14,525 bases of DNA. Origin: Candidatus Yonathbacteria bacterium (lineage in GTDB: Bacteria > Patescibacteriota > Minisyncoccia > Phycocordibacterales > UBA1550). Below the pieces are notes generated by a model, which worked only from the letters and a program-made list of their open reading frames with translations, searched no databases and was not told the origin of the DNA. The stretch lies in the NCBI GenBank assembly GCA_003489395.1, contig DNMN01000062.1:1629-16153 (forward strand), in the 5' to 3' direction. Positions 1-6,797 of this stretch are shown piece after piece (positions within the stretch are counted from its first letter, which is position 1; every line of letters starts with the position of its first letter). The translations under genes and the position numbers were made by a program.

Positions 1-27
1 ATAGTATATTATACGTGTATAGGGGGA

Positions 28-54
28 TTGCTTTTCTTTTTGGAGTGGTATAAT
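28..54 (+). promoter_or_regulatory. Promoter of bcp, predicted leaderless
   Basis: A perfect TATAAT sits at 49-54, with a weak -35 (TTGCTT, 28-33) 15 nt upstream. Only 6 nt separate the -10 from the ATG at 61, so transcription would start at or next to the A of the start codon. There is no room for a Shine-Dalgarno. A G5 run (22-26) lies just before the -35. Confidence 0.6.
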
Positions 55-60
55 TAATAC

Positions 61-519
61 ATGATAAAAACAGGAGAAAAAGCGCCACTTGATATTAAGG
101 TTTTGGACAGCAATGGTTCGCAGGTCTCTTTGCGTGACCTGCTTGGTTCATATGTTGTTTTGTATGCATACCCGATGGACGAAACACCAGGGTGTGTGAA
201 AGAGGCATGCAGTATTCGCGATGTGTACAATGAGTTTAAGGAACTCGGGGTAGCTGTTGTGGGCATCAGCCCTGACAATGAAAAATCTCACAAGAAATTT
301 GCAGAGCACCACGAGCTTCAGTTCCCGCTTTGGGCAGACACAAAGCACGAGCTTTTGAACGCGCTTGGTGTTTGGTCATTCACAGGTGTCGCTCGCACCA
401 CATTTTTAATAGATAAAGAGGGGACAGTAGCGCACGTTTGGGAAAAAGTTAAACCAGAAGGTCACGGTGAAGAAGTTTTAGATTTTGTTACCAAATTTAT
501 AGAAACTTCTCGAGTATAA
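61..519 (+). CDS. bcp: Thioredoxin-dependent peroxiredoxin, Bcp/PrxQ type
   Basis: A cytosolic thiol peroxidase that reduces H2O2 and organic hydroperoxides, with thioredoxin or a similar partner as electron donor. The 152 residues are the usual full length of this family. The thioredoxin-like fold shows the motif P38-x3-T42-P-G-C45 with peroxidatic Cys45. Cys50 lies five residues on, the spacing of the atypical 2-Cys E. coli BCP, so it is the likely resolving cysteine. Arg112 in the ARTTFLID segment fits the conserved active-site arginine. The ATG at 61 gives the family N terminus and lies 6 nt after a TATAAT box. The final codons GTA-TAA plus the next T form another TATAAT (515-520), so the stop lies inside a -10-like hexamer. 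The ATPase gene starts 18 nt later on the same strand. Family and cysteines are clear; the reductant is not known from this window. Confidence 0.95.
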   Translation: MIKTGEKAPLDIKVLDSNGSQVSLRDLLGSYVVLYAYPMDETPGCVKEACSIRDVYNEFKELGVAVVGISPDNEKSHKKFAEHHELQFPLWADTKHELLNALGVWSFTGVARTTFLIDKEGTVAHVWEKVKPEGHGEEVLDFVTKFIETSRV

Positions 520-530
520 TTTGTTACAAT
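515..530 (+). promoter_or_regulatory. Tandem -10 elements before the P-type ATPase gene
   Basis: Two -10-like hexamers lie in 16 nt: TATAAT (515-520, containing the bcp stop TAA at 517-519) and TACAAT (525-530), the latter with an extended TG at 522-523. Seven nt separate the second from the ATG at 538, which is leaderless geometry. I see no convincing -35. Confidence 0.55.
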
Positions 531-537
531 AGAAGTG

Positions 538-3246
538 ATGAGCGAAAATAATACACGACCTGTGTGGCACACTCAGTCTGTTGAAGAAGTGTTTTCCATG
601 CTCGGAACAGACGGGGGTGGTTTGAGCGCGAATGAGGCGGAGATTCGTCTAAAAAAATACGGAGAAAATAAACTTCCAGAAACGAAGCCTGATAGTCTCG
701 CGCTCGTTTTTTTACGTCAATTTGAAAGTCCTTTAATATATGTGTTGATTGCCGCTGGCGGTATCGTGCTTATGCTCGGAGAGGCTATAGATGCCGGAGT
801 TATTTTTGCGGTGCTTTTTATAAACGCGATAATTGGCTCTGTTCAGGAGGGGCGCGCGCAGAATACACTCGCAAGTTTGAAAAAATTTGTTGAAACTCGC
901 GCTACAGTTTTGCGGGACGGCAGGGAGGTGATTATCCCAGACACTGGCCTCGTTCCTGGAGATATTATTGTAGTGCAAGAAGGCGAGAGGGTGCCGGCTG
1001 ACGCGCGGCTTATTTCAATACGAAACCTACGCATTAGCGAAGCCGCTCTTACTGGAGAATCAACGCCTGTGCGCAAAACTACCGACACTCCCACATGGGA
1101 GGAGCTCGCTGTCTCCGAGCGTCGCAATATGATTTTTCGTGGAACACACATCACCACAGGCACTGGGCGCGCGATTGTCGTTGGCACAGGGCTCAACACC
1201 GAAATCGGTGTCATCGCAAAAGAAATTGTTTCCATTAGCAGTGATGTGCCATTAAAAATTGAGATAGGTCGCCTCGCGCGTTTGATAATTTTTATAACTA
1301 TGTTTATTGCGAGCGCGCTGTTCACAGTCGGTATTATGGCGGGAAAAGGAGTCACAGAGATGTTTCTGACGGTGGTAACGCTTTCCGTGTCTGTTATCCC
1401 CGAGGGTTTGCCTATTGTGCTTACTATCGTGCTTGCAACTGGTGTGTGGCGAATGGGCAAGCGAAACGCTTTAGTGAAAAAAATGCATGCTGTAGAGGCG
1501 CTAGGACAGGTGGACATTCTTGCTGTGGACAAGACGGGAACACTTACCAGAAACGAGATGGTGGTTCAAAAAATCTACACGAACGGCAAATTTTTTAAAG
1601 TCGGCGGTGTTGGGTACGAACCGCATGGAGAAATCATTTTAAGTGGAGCGGAGGTAGAGGTGGCAAACCATACGGAGCTTTTGCTTCTTGGGAAAATTTC
1701 ATCATTGTGCGCCAATGCACGAGTGTTGTGGAGCGAAGAAACAAACCAATGGAACGTTTCTGGCGATCCCACAGAGGCGGCAATGCTTGTTTTGTCGCAG
1801 AAGCTAGGCTTTCACAAGGATGTGCTTGAAAATGAGTCTCCTATTATTTCTGAGATGCCGTTTGATTACAATCTAAAATATCATGCGGTGCTAAACAGAG
1901 AAGGCGATACAAATGTTTTGTCGCTTGCCGGAGCGCCTGAAATTATATTGGATTTCTGCAACACTATTTATATAGGAGGTGAGGCAGTAAATCTAAGTGA
2001 GAAAATGCGGTCTGAAATTGAATCCGTGCTTTTAGAAATGTCCAAGGAGGGACTTCGAGTGATTGCTTTGGCAACCTTTAGAGGCGCGAGTGATTTACCG
2101 AACACAACTACCCCTCCGCACGCAACATTTGTCGGCTTCTTAGGTATGCACGACGCGCTTCGCGTAGAGGTAGCATCTACTGTTATGCGGGCTCGTGAGG
2201 CAGGAGTAAGGACAGTAATGATTACTGGCGACCATAGAGCCACAGCAGAGTCCATAGCGACTGAAGCTGGGATTTTTAAAGAAGGCGATAAGATATTAAC
2301 AGGCAGAGAGCTAGATATTATGTCTCCAGAGGAACTCGCGTCAGCTATCAAAAATGTTTCAGTGTTTGCTCGTGTCACTCCTGAACATAAGATAAAAATT
2401 ATACGCGCTTACAAAAGCGCTGGTAACATTGTCGCTATGACAGGTGACGGCGTGAACGACGCGCCTTCATTGTCTGCGGCAGATCTGGGAGTTTCTATGG
2501 GTGTGATAGGTACCGAAGTCGCAAAATCCGCCTCGGATATTGTGCTTCTAGATGACAATTTGAACAGTATTATTTCCGCAATTGAAGAGGGCAGAAGCAT
2601 TTATAAAACTATTAAGAAGGTCATCCTATATTTATTCTCCACATCAGCTGGGGAAGTTTTGACTATTACAGGCGCGATATTGCTCGGATATATGGTGCCA
2701 ATTTTGCCAGCGCAGATTATTTGGCTCAACTTTGTTACAGACGGTTTCCTAGACGTGTCACTTGCTATGGAGCCAAAAGAGAAAGATATTTTGCTTGAAA
2801 AACGCTCAAAGGAATCTCGTCGTCTTGTGGATCGCCTGATGTACACGCGCATCATAATAATGGCAAGTGTGATGGCTGTTGGAACCCTGTATCTTTTTGG
2901 CGACTATGCGTACGGCGAACCGGCAAAGGCGTGGACAATATCTCTTACGCTTCTAGCGGTGTTCCAATGGTTCAACGCAGTAAATTGCCGTTCTCACAAA
3001 TTGTCAATTTTCCAAATGAACCCATTTTCAAATCTGTACCTTCTCGGCGCGTTGGTAATAGTTGTCCTGCTCCAAATGTTTGCTCTGTACACGAGTTTGG
3101 GACAGAAACTATTACATACAGTTCCTCTTTCGCCATCGGAGTGGGGTACAATATTCGCAATCGCTTCGTCTATTATTGTGGTTGAAGAAATACGAAAATT
3201 CATACACCGCATTCATAGTGCAAAAACCCTTCGTCCCGTGATATAA
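538..3246 (+). CDS. P2-type (Ca2+-ATPase-like) cation-transporting P-type ATPase
   Basis: A membrane pump that uses ATP through an aspartyl-phosphate intermediate to export a cation, probably Ca2+. The 902 residues match full-length P2 ATPases. In order it has an N-terminal cation-ATPase domain, the actuator loop TGES (172-175), M4 PEGLP (288-292), the phosphorylation motif DKTGT (Asp331), TGD (563), the hinge TGDGVND (635-641), and M5-M10. Putative ion ligands are Glu291 (M4), Glu706 (M5) and Asn731/Thr734/Asp735 in M6 NxxTDG, as in SERCA. Oddities: the KGAPE nucleotide-binding motif reads AGAPE (464-468), the M5 Asn before GE is Ser703, and the M8 acidic ligand of SERCA aligns with Gln810. 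The ion is therefore uncertain, possibly one Ca2+ or Mn2+ per cycle. ATG 538 is preferred over GTG 535 because it lies 7 nt after TACAAT. The gene ends GTG-ATA-TAA, with the stop inside TATAAT. Confidence 0.93.
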   Translation: MSENNTRPVWHTQSVEEVFSMLGTDGGGLSANEAEIRLKKYGENKLPETKPDSLALVFLRQFESPLIYVLIAAGGIVLMLGEAIDAGVIFAVLFINAIIGSVQEGRAQNTLASLKKFVETRATVLRDGREVIIPDTGLVPGDIIVVQEGERVPADARLISIRNLRISEAALTGESTPVRKTTDTPTWEELAVSERRNMIFRGTHITTGTGRAIVVGTGLNTEIGVIAKEIVSISSDVPLKIEIGRLARLIIFITMFIASALFTVGIMAGKGVTEMFLTVVTLSVSVIPEGLPIVLTIVLATGVWRMGKRNALVKKMHAVEALGQVDILAVDKTGTLTRNEMVVQKIYTNGKFFKVGGVGYEPHGEIILSGAEVEVANHTELLLLGKISSLCANARVLWSEETNQWNVSGDPTEAAMLVLSQKLGFHKDVLENESPIISEMPFDYNLKYHAVLNREGDTNVLSLAGAPEIILDFCNTIYIGGEAVNLSEKMRSEIESVLLEMSKEGLRVIALATFRGASDLPNTTTPPHATFVGFLGMHDALRVEVASTVMRAREAGVRTVMITGDHRATAESIATEAGIFKEGDKILTGRELDIMSPEELASAIKNVSVFARVTPEHKIKIIRAYKSAGNIVAMTGDGVNDAPSLSAADLGVSMGVIGTEVAKSASDIVLLDDNLNSIISAIEEGRSIYKTIKKVILYLFSTSAGEVLTITGAILLGYMVPILPAQIIWLNFVTDGFLDVSLAMEPKEKDILLEKRSKESRRLVDRLMYTRIIIMASVMAVGTLYLFGDYAYGEPAKAWTISLTLLAVFQWFNAVNCRSHKLSIFQMNPFSNLYLLGALVIVVLLQMFALYTSLGQKLLHTVPLSPSEWGTIFAIASSIIVVEEIRKFIHRIHSAKTLRPVI

Positions 3247-3247
3247 T
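3242..3247 (+). promoter_or_regulatory. TATAAT -10 overlapping the ATPase stop codon, promoter of dgkA
   Basis: A perfect TATAAT at 3242-3247 contains the ATPase stop TAA (3244-3246). It ends 7 nt before the dgkA ATG (3255), so the predicted transcript is leaderless. No good -35 and no Shine-Dalgarno are visible. Confidence 0.6.
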
Positions 3248-3254
3248 CTGACTA

Positions 3255-3599
3255 ATGAATAAATTGATTAAAAGTTTTGGGTGGGCGATAAATGGCTTGA
3301 GGACTGTCTGGCACGAGGAGGTGAACTTTCGCATAGAAGTTGCAATAGCTCTAGCAGTTGTCGGCGGAGGTACATATCTCCAATTTACGAAACTAGAATG
3401 GGCATTTATTATTGTTTCTATTTGCGCGGTACTCTCCGCAGAAATAGTGAACACAGCAGTTGAAGACCTTTGCAACAAAATTGAGCCGAACACTGATCCA
3501 ATAATCGGTAAAATAAAAGACATGATGGGCGGAGTGGTGCTTCTTGTGTGCGCCACATCCGTAATTATTGGAGTGATGGTTTTTACTAATCACCTATAA
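3255..3599 (+). CDS. dgkA: Diacylglycerol/undecaprenol kinase family membrane protein
   Basis: A small integral-membrane lipid kinase. Family members phosphorylate diacylglycerol or, in Gram-positives, undecaprenol to recycle the cell-wall lipid carrier. At 114 aa it has the usual length. It shows the N-terminal SF-x5-GL segment with E22-x-NFRIE (22-28), about three membrane helices (roughly 29-44, 48-66, 92-110), and the signature E63-x2-NTAVED (63-71) that carries the catalytic and metal-binding glutamates. The later signature, usually KD-x-AA, reads K88-D89-MMGG, a modest departure. The ATG lies 7 nt after TATAAT, and the last codons CAC-CTA-TAA-T form the next TATAAT. Lipid specificity cannot be read from sequence; the undecaprenol role is plausible but inferred. 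Confidence 0.9.
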   Translation: MNKLIKSFGWAINGLRTVWHEEVNFRIEVAIALAVVGGGTYLQFTKLEWAFIIVSICAVLSAEIVNTAVEDLCNKIEPNTDPIIGKIKDMMGGVVLLVCATSVIIGVMVFTNHL

Positions 3600-3600
3600 T
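3595..3600 (+). promoter_or_regulatory. TATAAT -10 overlapping the dgkA stop codon, promoter of the NUDIX gene
   Basis: TATAAT at 3595-3600 contains the dgkA stop TAA (3597-3599). Four T residues separate it from the NUDIX ATG at 3605, the tightest spacing in the window. The transcript would begin at or even just inside the start codon, so the initiation geometry is uncertain. Confidence 0.5.
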
Positions 3601-3604
3601 TTTT

Positions 3605-4036
3605 ATGGCTGTTATTGAATGTATTGCGCGGGGAGTTATAGAAGAGGAAGGCAAGATTTTACTTTGTAGAGGAAAAGGGAACAGAAACTTCTTTTTTCCC
3701 GGTGGACATATTGAAGAGGGTGAAAGCGCGCGCGTGGCACTTGAGCGAGAAATTAAGGAGGAACTTGGTGAAGATAGCGAGGTGAAGCGTTTCATTGGCG
3801 CGTCTGAAAACAAATTTCAGACAAAGAATGGGGAGGTGCATGAAATAAATCTTGTATTTGAAGTTGCGCTATTAAGTAACGGCGGGCGCGTAAGCCAAGA
3901 GGATCATTTGGAATTCGCATGGCTCACACGTGAGGAGCTTCGTGATGTAATAGTTTTCCCAAAGTCCCTCAAAGACGCCGTCCTCACCCTCCACGCAAAA
4001 GAAAAACCCTTCTGGATCACCGAAGGATTCAGTTAA
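3605..4036 (+). CDS. NUDIX hydrolase
   Basis: A cytosolic pyrophosphohydrolase that cleaves a nucleoside diphosphate linked to another moiety. The 143 residues make a single NUDIX domain. The NUDIX box (34-56) is complete: G34-x5-E40-x7-R48-E49-I-x-E52-E53-x-G55, with the Mg2+-binding glutamates in place. Before it lies the usual beta strand and a PGGHIEEGE turn. The N terminus begins directly with the domain, and the ATG at 3605 gives no extension. It is the last gene of the left-hand set and runs straight into a strong terminator palindrome. Substrate cannot be assigned: a mutT-like sanitiser, an ADP-sugar hydrolase or another NUDIX type are all possible. Confidence 0.92.
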   Translation: MAVIECIARGVIEEEGKILLCRGKGNRNFFFPGGHIEEGESARVALEREIKEELGEDSEVKRFIGASENKFQTKNGEVHEINLVFEVALLSNGGRVSQEDHLEFAWLTREELRDVIVFPKSLKDAVLTLHAKEKPFWITEGFS

Positions 4037-4090
4037 AAAACCAAACGTAGCATTAGTACGCTATAGCGTACTAATGCTACGTTTGGTTTT
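4037..4090 (+). terminator. Intrinsic terminator, 54-nt perfect palindrome
   Basis: Positions 4037-4063 are the exact reverse complement of 4064-4090, so 27 bp can pair with only a few central bases (CTATAG) forced to loop. AAAA leads in and TTTT follows. It begins one nt after the NUDIX stop codon. The A and T tracts make it work in either direction. The length and perfection exceed what a terminator needs. Confidence 0.85.
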
Positions 4091-4104
4091 CGCTAGTGTT
4101 TGTC

Positions 4105-4121
4105 GGGGGGGGTGATATACT
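4105..4121 (+). promoter_or_regulatory. Extended -10 promoter with a G8 tract, upstream of the DUF805 fusion gene
   Basis: TATACT at 4116-4121 has an extended TG at 4113-4114, directly after a run of eight G (4105-4112). A transcript would start near 4129, giving a 5' leader of about 23 nt before the ATG at 4152. That leader is A/T-rich and holds no recognisable Shine-Dalgarno. No -35 at proper spacing is seen. Confidence 0.5.
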
Positions 4122-4151
4122 TAACTCATTAATAATTTAGAAAATATTTTT

Positions 4152-5234
4152 ATGAATCAACCAGCATTATGGTCTTTTGAAGGGCGCGCTTCGCGTAGTA
4201 AGTTTTGGCTCGTGTTTTTGTTGAGTATCTTTGTTTCTATTGTCGTTCTTTTGTTCACCCTTCTTGCAACGCCAGCCCTGATTCTAATGGGAGCATTTTC
4301 CCCCGTAGTTGCTTCTGTAGTAAGTATTCTCCTTAATGTTTTACTGATTCCAATATGGATTATTTCCATCGCAACAACAGTGAGGCGTTTTCACGACAGA
4401 AATAAAAGTGGTTGGTGGTATCTTATCGCACTCGTCCCCATCATAGGATTCTTCTGGATATTTATAGAATGTGGATTTTTAAAAGGAACAATCGGGGCTA
4501 ACAACTTTGGAGAGGAAGAGGGGGGGAGCGCTGGTGGGACTGGCACAATGGGAACAGTAAGCACTCTATCCACAGGCGGAACTTCTCCAACCAAATTGAT
4601 TATCTCAATTCTTCTTGTGATTATTCTTGTCGCGCTTGTCGGCAGGGCAATTTGGGCGTATCAAGCGGTGAGAAACGATGCATTGATTGCGAACATCAGC
4701 CTTGATATTGGTGGTGGCACCGAAAATCCTGCTAAATTTTCCGTCAACGGGGTAGAGACAGCAACCATTACAGGAACATCTTTTTCTGTTCCAAACATAG
4801 AATCTACTACTGTAAAACCAACCACAAATCAAGTTAAATCAGAAATAGACAAATATGACGTTGAGCTGTATACGCTCAGGCAAGGTGTTACTTCGGTTTC
4901 AAAAATTATTGATGGAATAAACAGAACAATTACATATACAAGAAGTATGAATAGCATAGAAAGAAAGGTGAATTTCTCTCGTCCTGATGGATCCAGCAAT
5001 ACATTAACCGCCACTATAGACTTGGACGCGAAAGATAAACTGCCGGCGGCAATAAATGAGATGGAAGACGAATTCGCAAGAGACTGTAAAAATGCTTCCA
5101 CAAAAGAATGTTCAGCATCTAAAATGACGCTAGATTATATAAAGGCAAACTGTGTAGCTATCCAAACAAATGAAGAAGTAAGCGCCTGCATGATTGCTGG
5201 CGTAATGAGCGCATGGGCAAATCAAAATCAATAA
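4152..5234 (+). CDS. DUF805 membrane protein fused to a Cys-containing ectodomain
   Basis: Function unknown. Residues 6-120 are a DUF805 domain: F9-E-G-R12 with S14-R15 near the start, RRFHD at 78-82 followed by SGWW (86-89), and the closing G-x-N-x-F-G (115-120), with three hydrophobic segments around 18-45, 50-76 and 90-110. A Gly/Ser/Thr linker (121-146) leads to a fourth membrane helix (149-170). After that comes a soluble region of about 190 residues, predicted extracytoplasmic, with four cysteines (312, 320, 334, 346) that could form two disulfides. Most DUF805 proteins are only about 110-150 aa, so the extra helix plus ectodomain is unusual. The linker is partly encoded by a G7 run (4520-4526). 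The gene is followed after 21 nt by another membrane protein. The N-terminal call is firm; I do not recognise the C-terminal domain. Confidence 0.85.
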   Translation: MNQPALWSFEGRASRSKFWLVFLLSIFVSIVVLLFTLLATPALILMGAFSPVVASVVSILLNVLLIPIWIISIATTVRRFHDRNKSGWWYLIALVPIIGFFWIFIECGFLKGTIGANNFGEEEGGSAGGTGTMGTVSTLSTGGTSPTKLIISILLVIILVALVGRAIWAYQAVRNDALIANISLDIGGGTENPAKFSVNGVETATITGTSFSVPNIESTTVKPTTNQVKSEIDKYDVELYTLRQGVTSVSKIIDGINRTITYTRSMNSIERKVNFSRPDGSSNTLTATIDLDAKDKLPAAINEMEDEFARDCKNASTKECSASKMTLDYIKANCVAIQTNEEVSACMIAGVMSAWANQNQ

Positions 5235-5240
5235 CGAATT

Positions 5241-5251
5241 TAAACTATACC
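5241..5251 (+). promoter_or_regulatory. Possible weak -10 for the DUF3137-like gene
   Basis: Two overlapping weak hexamers, TAAACT (5241-5246) and TATACC (5246-5251), lie 9 and 4 nt before the ATG at 5256. Each matches TATAAT at four of six positions. This fits the pattern at neighbouring genes but is weak on its own; the gene may instead be read from the DUF805 promoter. Confidence 0.3.
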
Positions 5252-5255
5252 TCCC

Positions 5256-6047
5256 ATGGCTTATAAAATTCTAAAACCAGAGGTTATGAGCGTGTCGAGT
5301 ACTGCTTGGAAGCAAGCCAAAACAAGTTGGTGGTTTTGGGGATTTGTAGTTGCTTCTTTTTCCGAAGCCTACTTTTTGGGCAACTACTGGCTGTTCCTGC
5401 TGATTATGTTCTATATAATGTCGGCGACCAATAAGGCAAGAGATGCTTTTTGGAATCAAGTTGCAAAAAATAATGGATGGCAATATAAGGGTGTGGTGGA
5501 CGACGTAGGTGAGCCTGGAATAATGTTCAAGCAAGGTAAAGGTCAAGACATTACTCATCTCATTGAAGGGAGGGTAGAAGGGAGACCTTTTAGAATGTTT
5601 AATTATTCGTTTAAAATCGGTGAGGATAAGAACGAAACATCATACTGGTATACTGTTTTTGCATTTAAGTTTGATGGAACATTTCCTCATATCTATTTGA
5701 ACAATAAGCACAATTCTTATAGTATAAGCGCAGGAGAAAAGCTCCCCATCCCCAGAGAATTTGAAAAGCAGTTTACTTTGTCCGCTCCTCGGAAATATGA
5801 AACAGAAGCATTGGAGATTTTTACCCCAGACATATTTACGAAGTTATTGGATGGCGGGTTTACTCATGATGTTGAGCTGGTAGATCACGAACTTTTGATG
5901 TTTGTTGACGGAAGCACGGATAATTTTAAAAAATTGGAAAAAGAATTCAATAGAGCAGTGGAACTTGAAGAGTTGTTTGACGAAAAACTGGATAGATTTA
6001 AGTTTGAGAGGGTTGGCAATTTATCAACTGGCTTAAAAGAACACTAA
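5256..6047 (+). CDS. Membrane protein of unknown function, DUF3137-like
   Basis: A 263-aa protein I do not recognise with certainty. A short cytoplasmic N terminus precedes two hydrophobic segments (about 25-41 and 44-56). A mixed alpha/beta soluble domain without cysteines follows. The soluble part resembles DUF3137 in arrangement: a strand-rich centre (EGRVEGRPF, then YWYTVFAF) and a late F-x-L-x-AP segment leading to EAL-x-I-FTP near 190, where DUF3137 proteins have a similar LTP segment. No catalytic motif is visible. The C terminus is charged and probably helical (ELEELFDEKLDRF). It follows the DUF805 fusion gene by 21 nt, so the two are probably expressed together. Its stop overlaps that of the convergent pseudouridine synthase gene by 4 nt. 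The family call is tentative; existence as a gene is very likely. Confidence 0.75.
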   Translation: MAYKILKPEVMSVSSTAWKQAKTSWWFWGFVVASFSEAYFLGNYWLFLLIMFYIMSATNKARDAFWNQVAKNNGWQYKGVVDDVGEPGIMFKQGKGQDITHLIEGRVEGRPFRMFNYSFKIGEDKNETSYWYTVFAFKFDGTFPHIYLNNKHNSYSISAGEKLPIPREFEKQFTLSAPRKYETEALEIFTPDIFTKLLDGGFTHDVELVDHELLMFVDGSTDNFKKLEKEFNRAVELEELFDEKLDRFKFERVGNLSTGLKEH

Positions 6048-6760
6048 AGCCCGATACTCTTCTTTAGTTCTGCGAGTTCTTCTCCGATAATTTCGCGATA
6101 CGCACCTTCTTTAAGGTCGCCCAATTTAATATTCATAATACGAACACGCTTGAGCTCAAGTACTTGATAGCCTTCGGCGGCGCACATACGGCGAATCTGG
6201 TGCTTTTTTCCTTCGGTAAGCACAATACGGAAAAGAGTTTCTCCGGCGCGACGCGCTTTTGCGGGCTTGGTTTTGTATGTTTCTATTAAAATTCCGCGCT
6301 CAAGATGTCGCACAAAAGTGTCTGTAATTTTTTTATCTACTTTCACCAAGTATTCTTTTTCGTGCACACGGTCTGGCGAAAGCACGCTGTCAGTTAAACG
6401 TCCGTCGTTTGTGAGAATTACAAGCCCCTCCGAGTCTTTGTCTAAACGACCAAGAGGGAATAGCCCGCGGAGAGCGGGAAGTGAAGACTTGATACTCTCA
6501 CCTTCTGTCTGAGCGTCTGTGGAAATGCCTCTCGGCTTGTAGTATGCGAGATAGCGATGCGAACCCTCCATCTTTGCAATGACTTTTTCTGAAACTTCTA
6601 CTTTGTCGTCTGGGTTTGAGACTTTGTCGCCAAGCACGGCAACATTACCATTTATTTTCACAAGCCCTTTGGTAATGAGCTCGTCGGCGCCTCGACGCGT
6701 GGAAAAACCCTTGTGAGCGAGGTAACGGTTGAGACGAACAGGGAATTCTAGAGGTTCCAT
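6044..6760 (-). CDS. rluF: 23S rRNA pseudouridine synthase, RluF-type (RsuA/RluB/E/F family)
   Basis: Isomerises a specific uridine in rRNA to pseudouridine; E. coli RluF acts on U2604 of 23S rRNA. The protein has 238 aa. An S4 RNA-binding domain occupies about 7-55 (RLNRYLAHKG, then STRRGADELI). The catalytic domain carries GRLDKDSEGL with catalytic Asp107, a following HEKEYLV, and later GKKHQIRRMC and RIMNIKLG. These blocks match RluF more closely than RsuA or RluB, from memory of the E. coli sequences. The ATG at 6760 is chosen over an in-frame GTG at 6787: it sits just before the S4 domain and 9 nt after a -10-like TATGGT. The gene converges on the DUF3137-like gene with a 4-nt stop-codon overlap and is divergent from the glycan cluster. 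Family certain, exact target inferred. Confidence 0.9.
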   Translation of the reverse strand: MEPLEFPVRLNRYLAHKGFSTRRGADELITKGLVKINGNVAVLGDKVSNPDDKVEVSEKVIAKMEGSHRYLAYYKPRGISTDAQTEGESIKSSLPALRGLFPLGRLDKDSEGLVILTNDGRLTDSVLSPDRVHEKEYLVKVDKKITDTFVRHLERGILIETYKTKPAKARRAGETLFRIVLTEGKKHQIRRMCAAEGYQVLELKRVRIMNIKLGDLKEGAYREIIGEELAELKKSIGL

Positions 6761-6769
6761 TGGACACAA

Positions 6770-6797
6770 ACCATACCATTTTATCACTAAAAATCAA
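6770..6797 (-). promoter_or_regulatory. Promoter of the rluF-type gene
   Basis: On the minus strand, TTGATT (6797-6792) lies 16 nt before TATGGT (6775-6770), which ends 9 nt before the ATG at 6760. This supports the short start and a leaderless or near-leaderless transcript. Confidence 0.45.

Noticed and set aside
843..1532. 229-aa open frame on the minus strand inside the ATPase gene
   Set aside because: It lies wholly antisense to a clear P-type ATPase, is Ser/Thr/Arg/Ile-rich as antisense frames are, and shows no domain.
6761..6787. GTG start adding nine residues to the rluF-type protein
   Set aside because: It would place the TATGGT -10 inside the coding sequence, and the S4 domain begins just after the later ATG.
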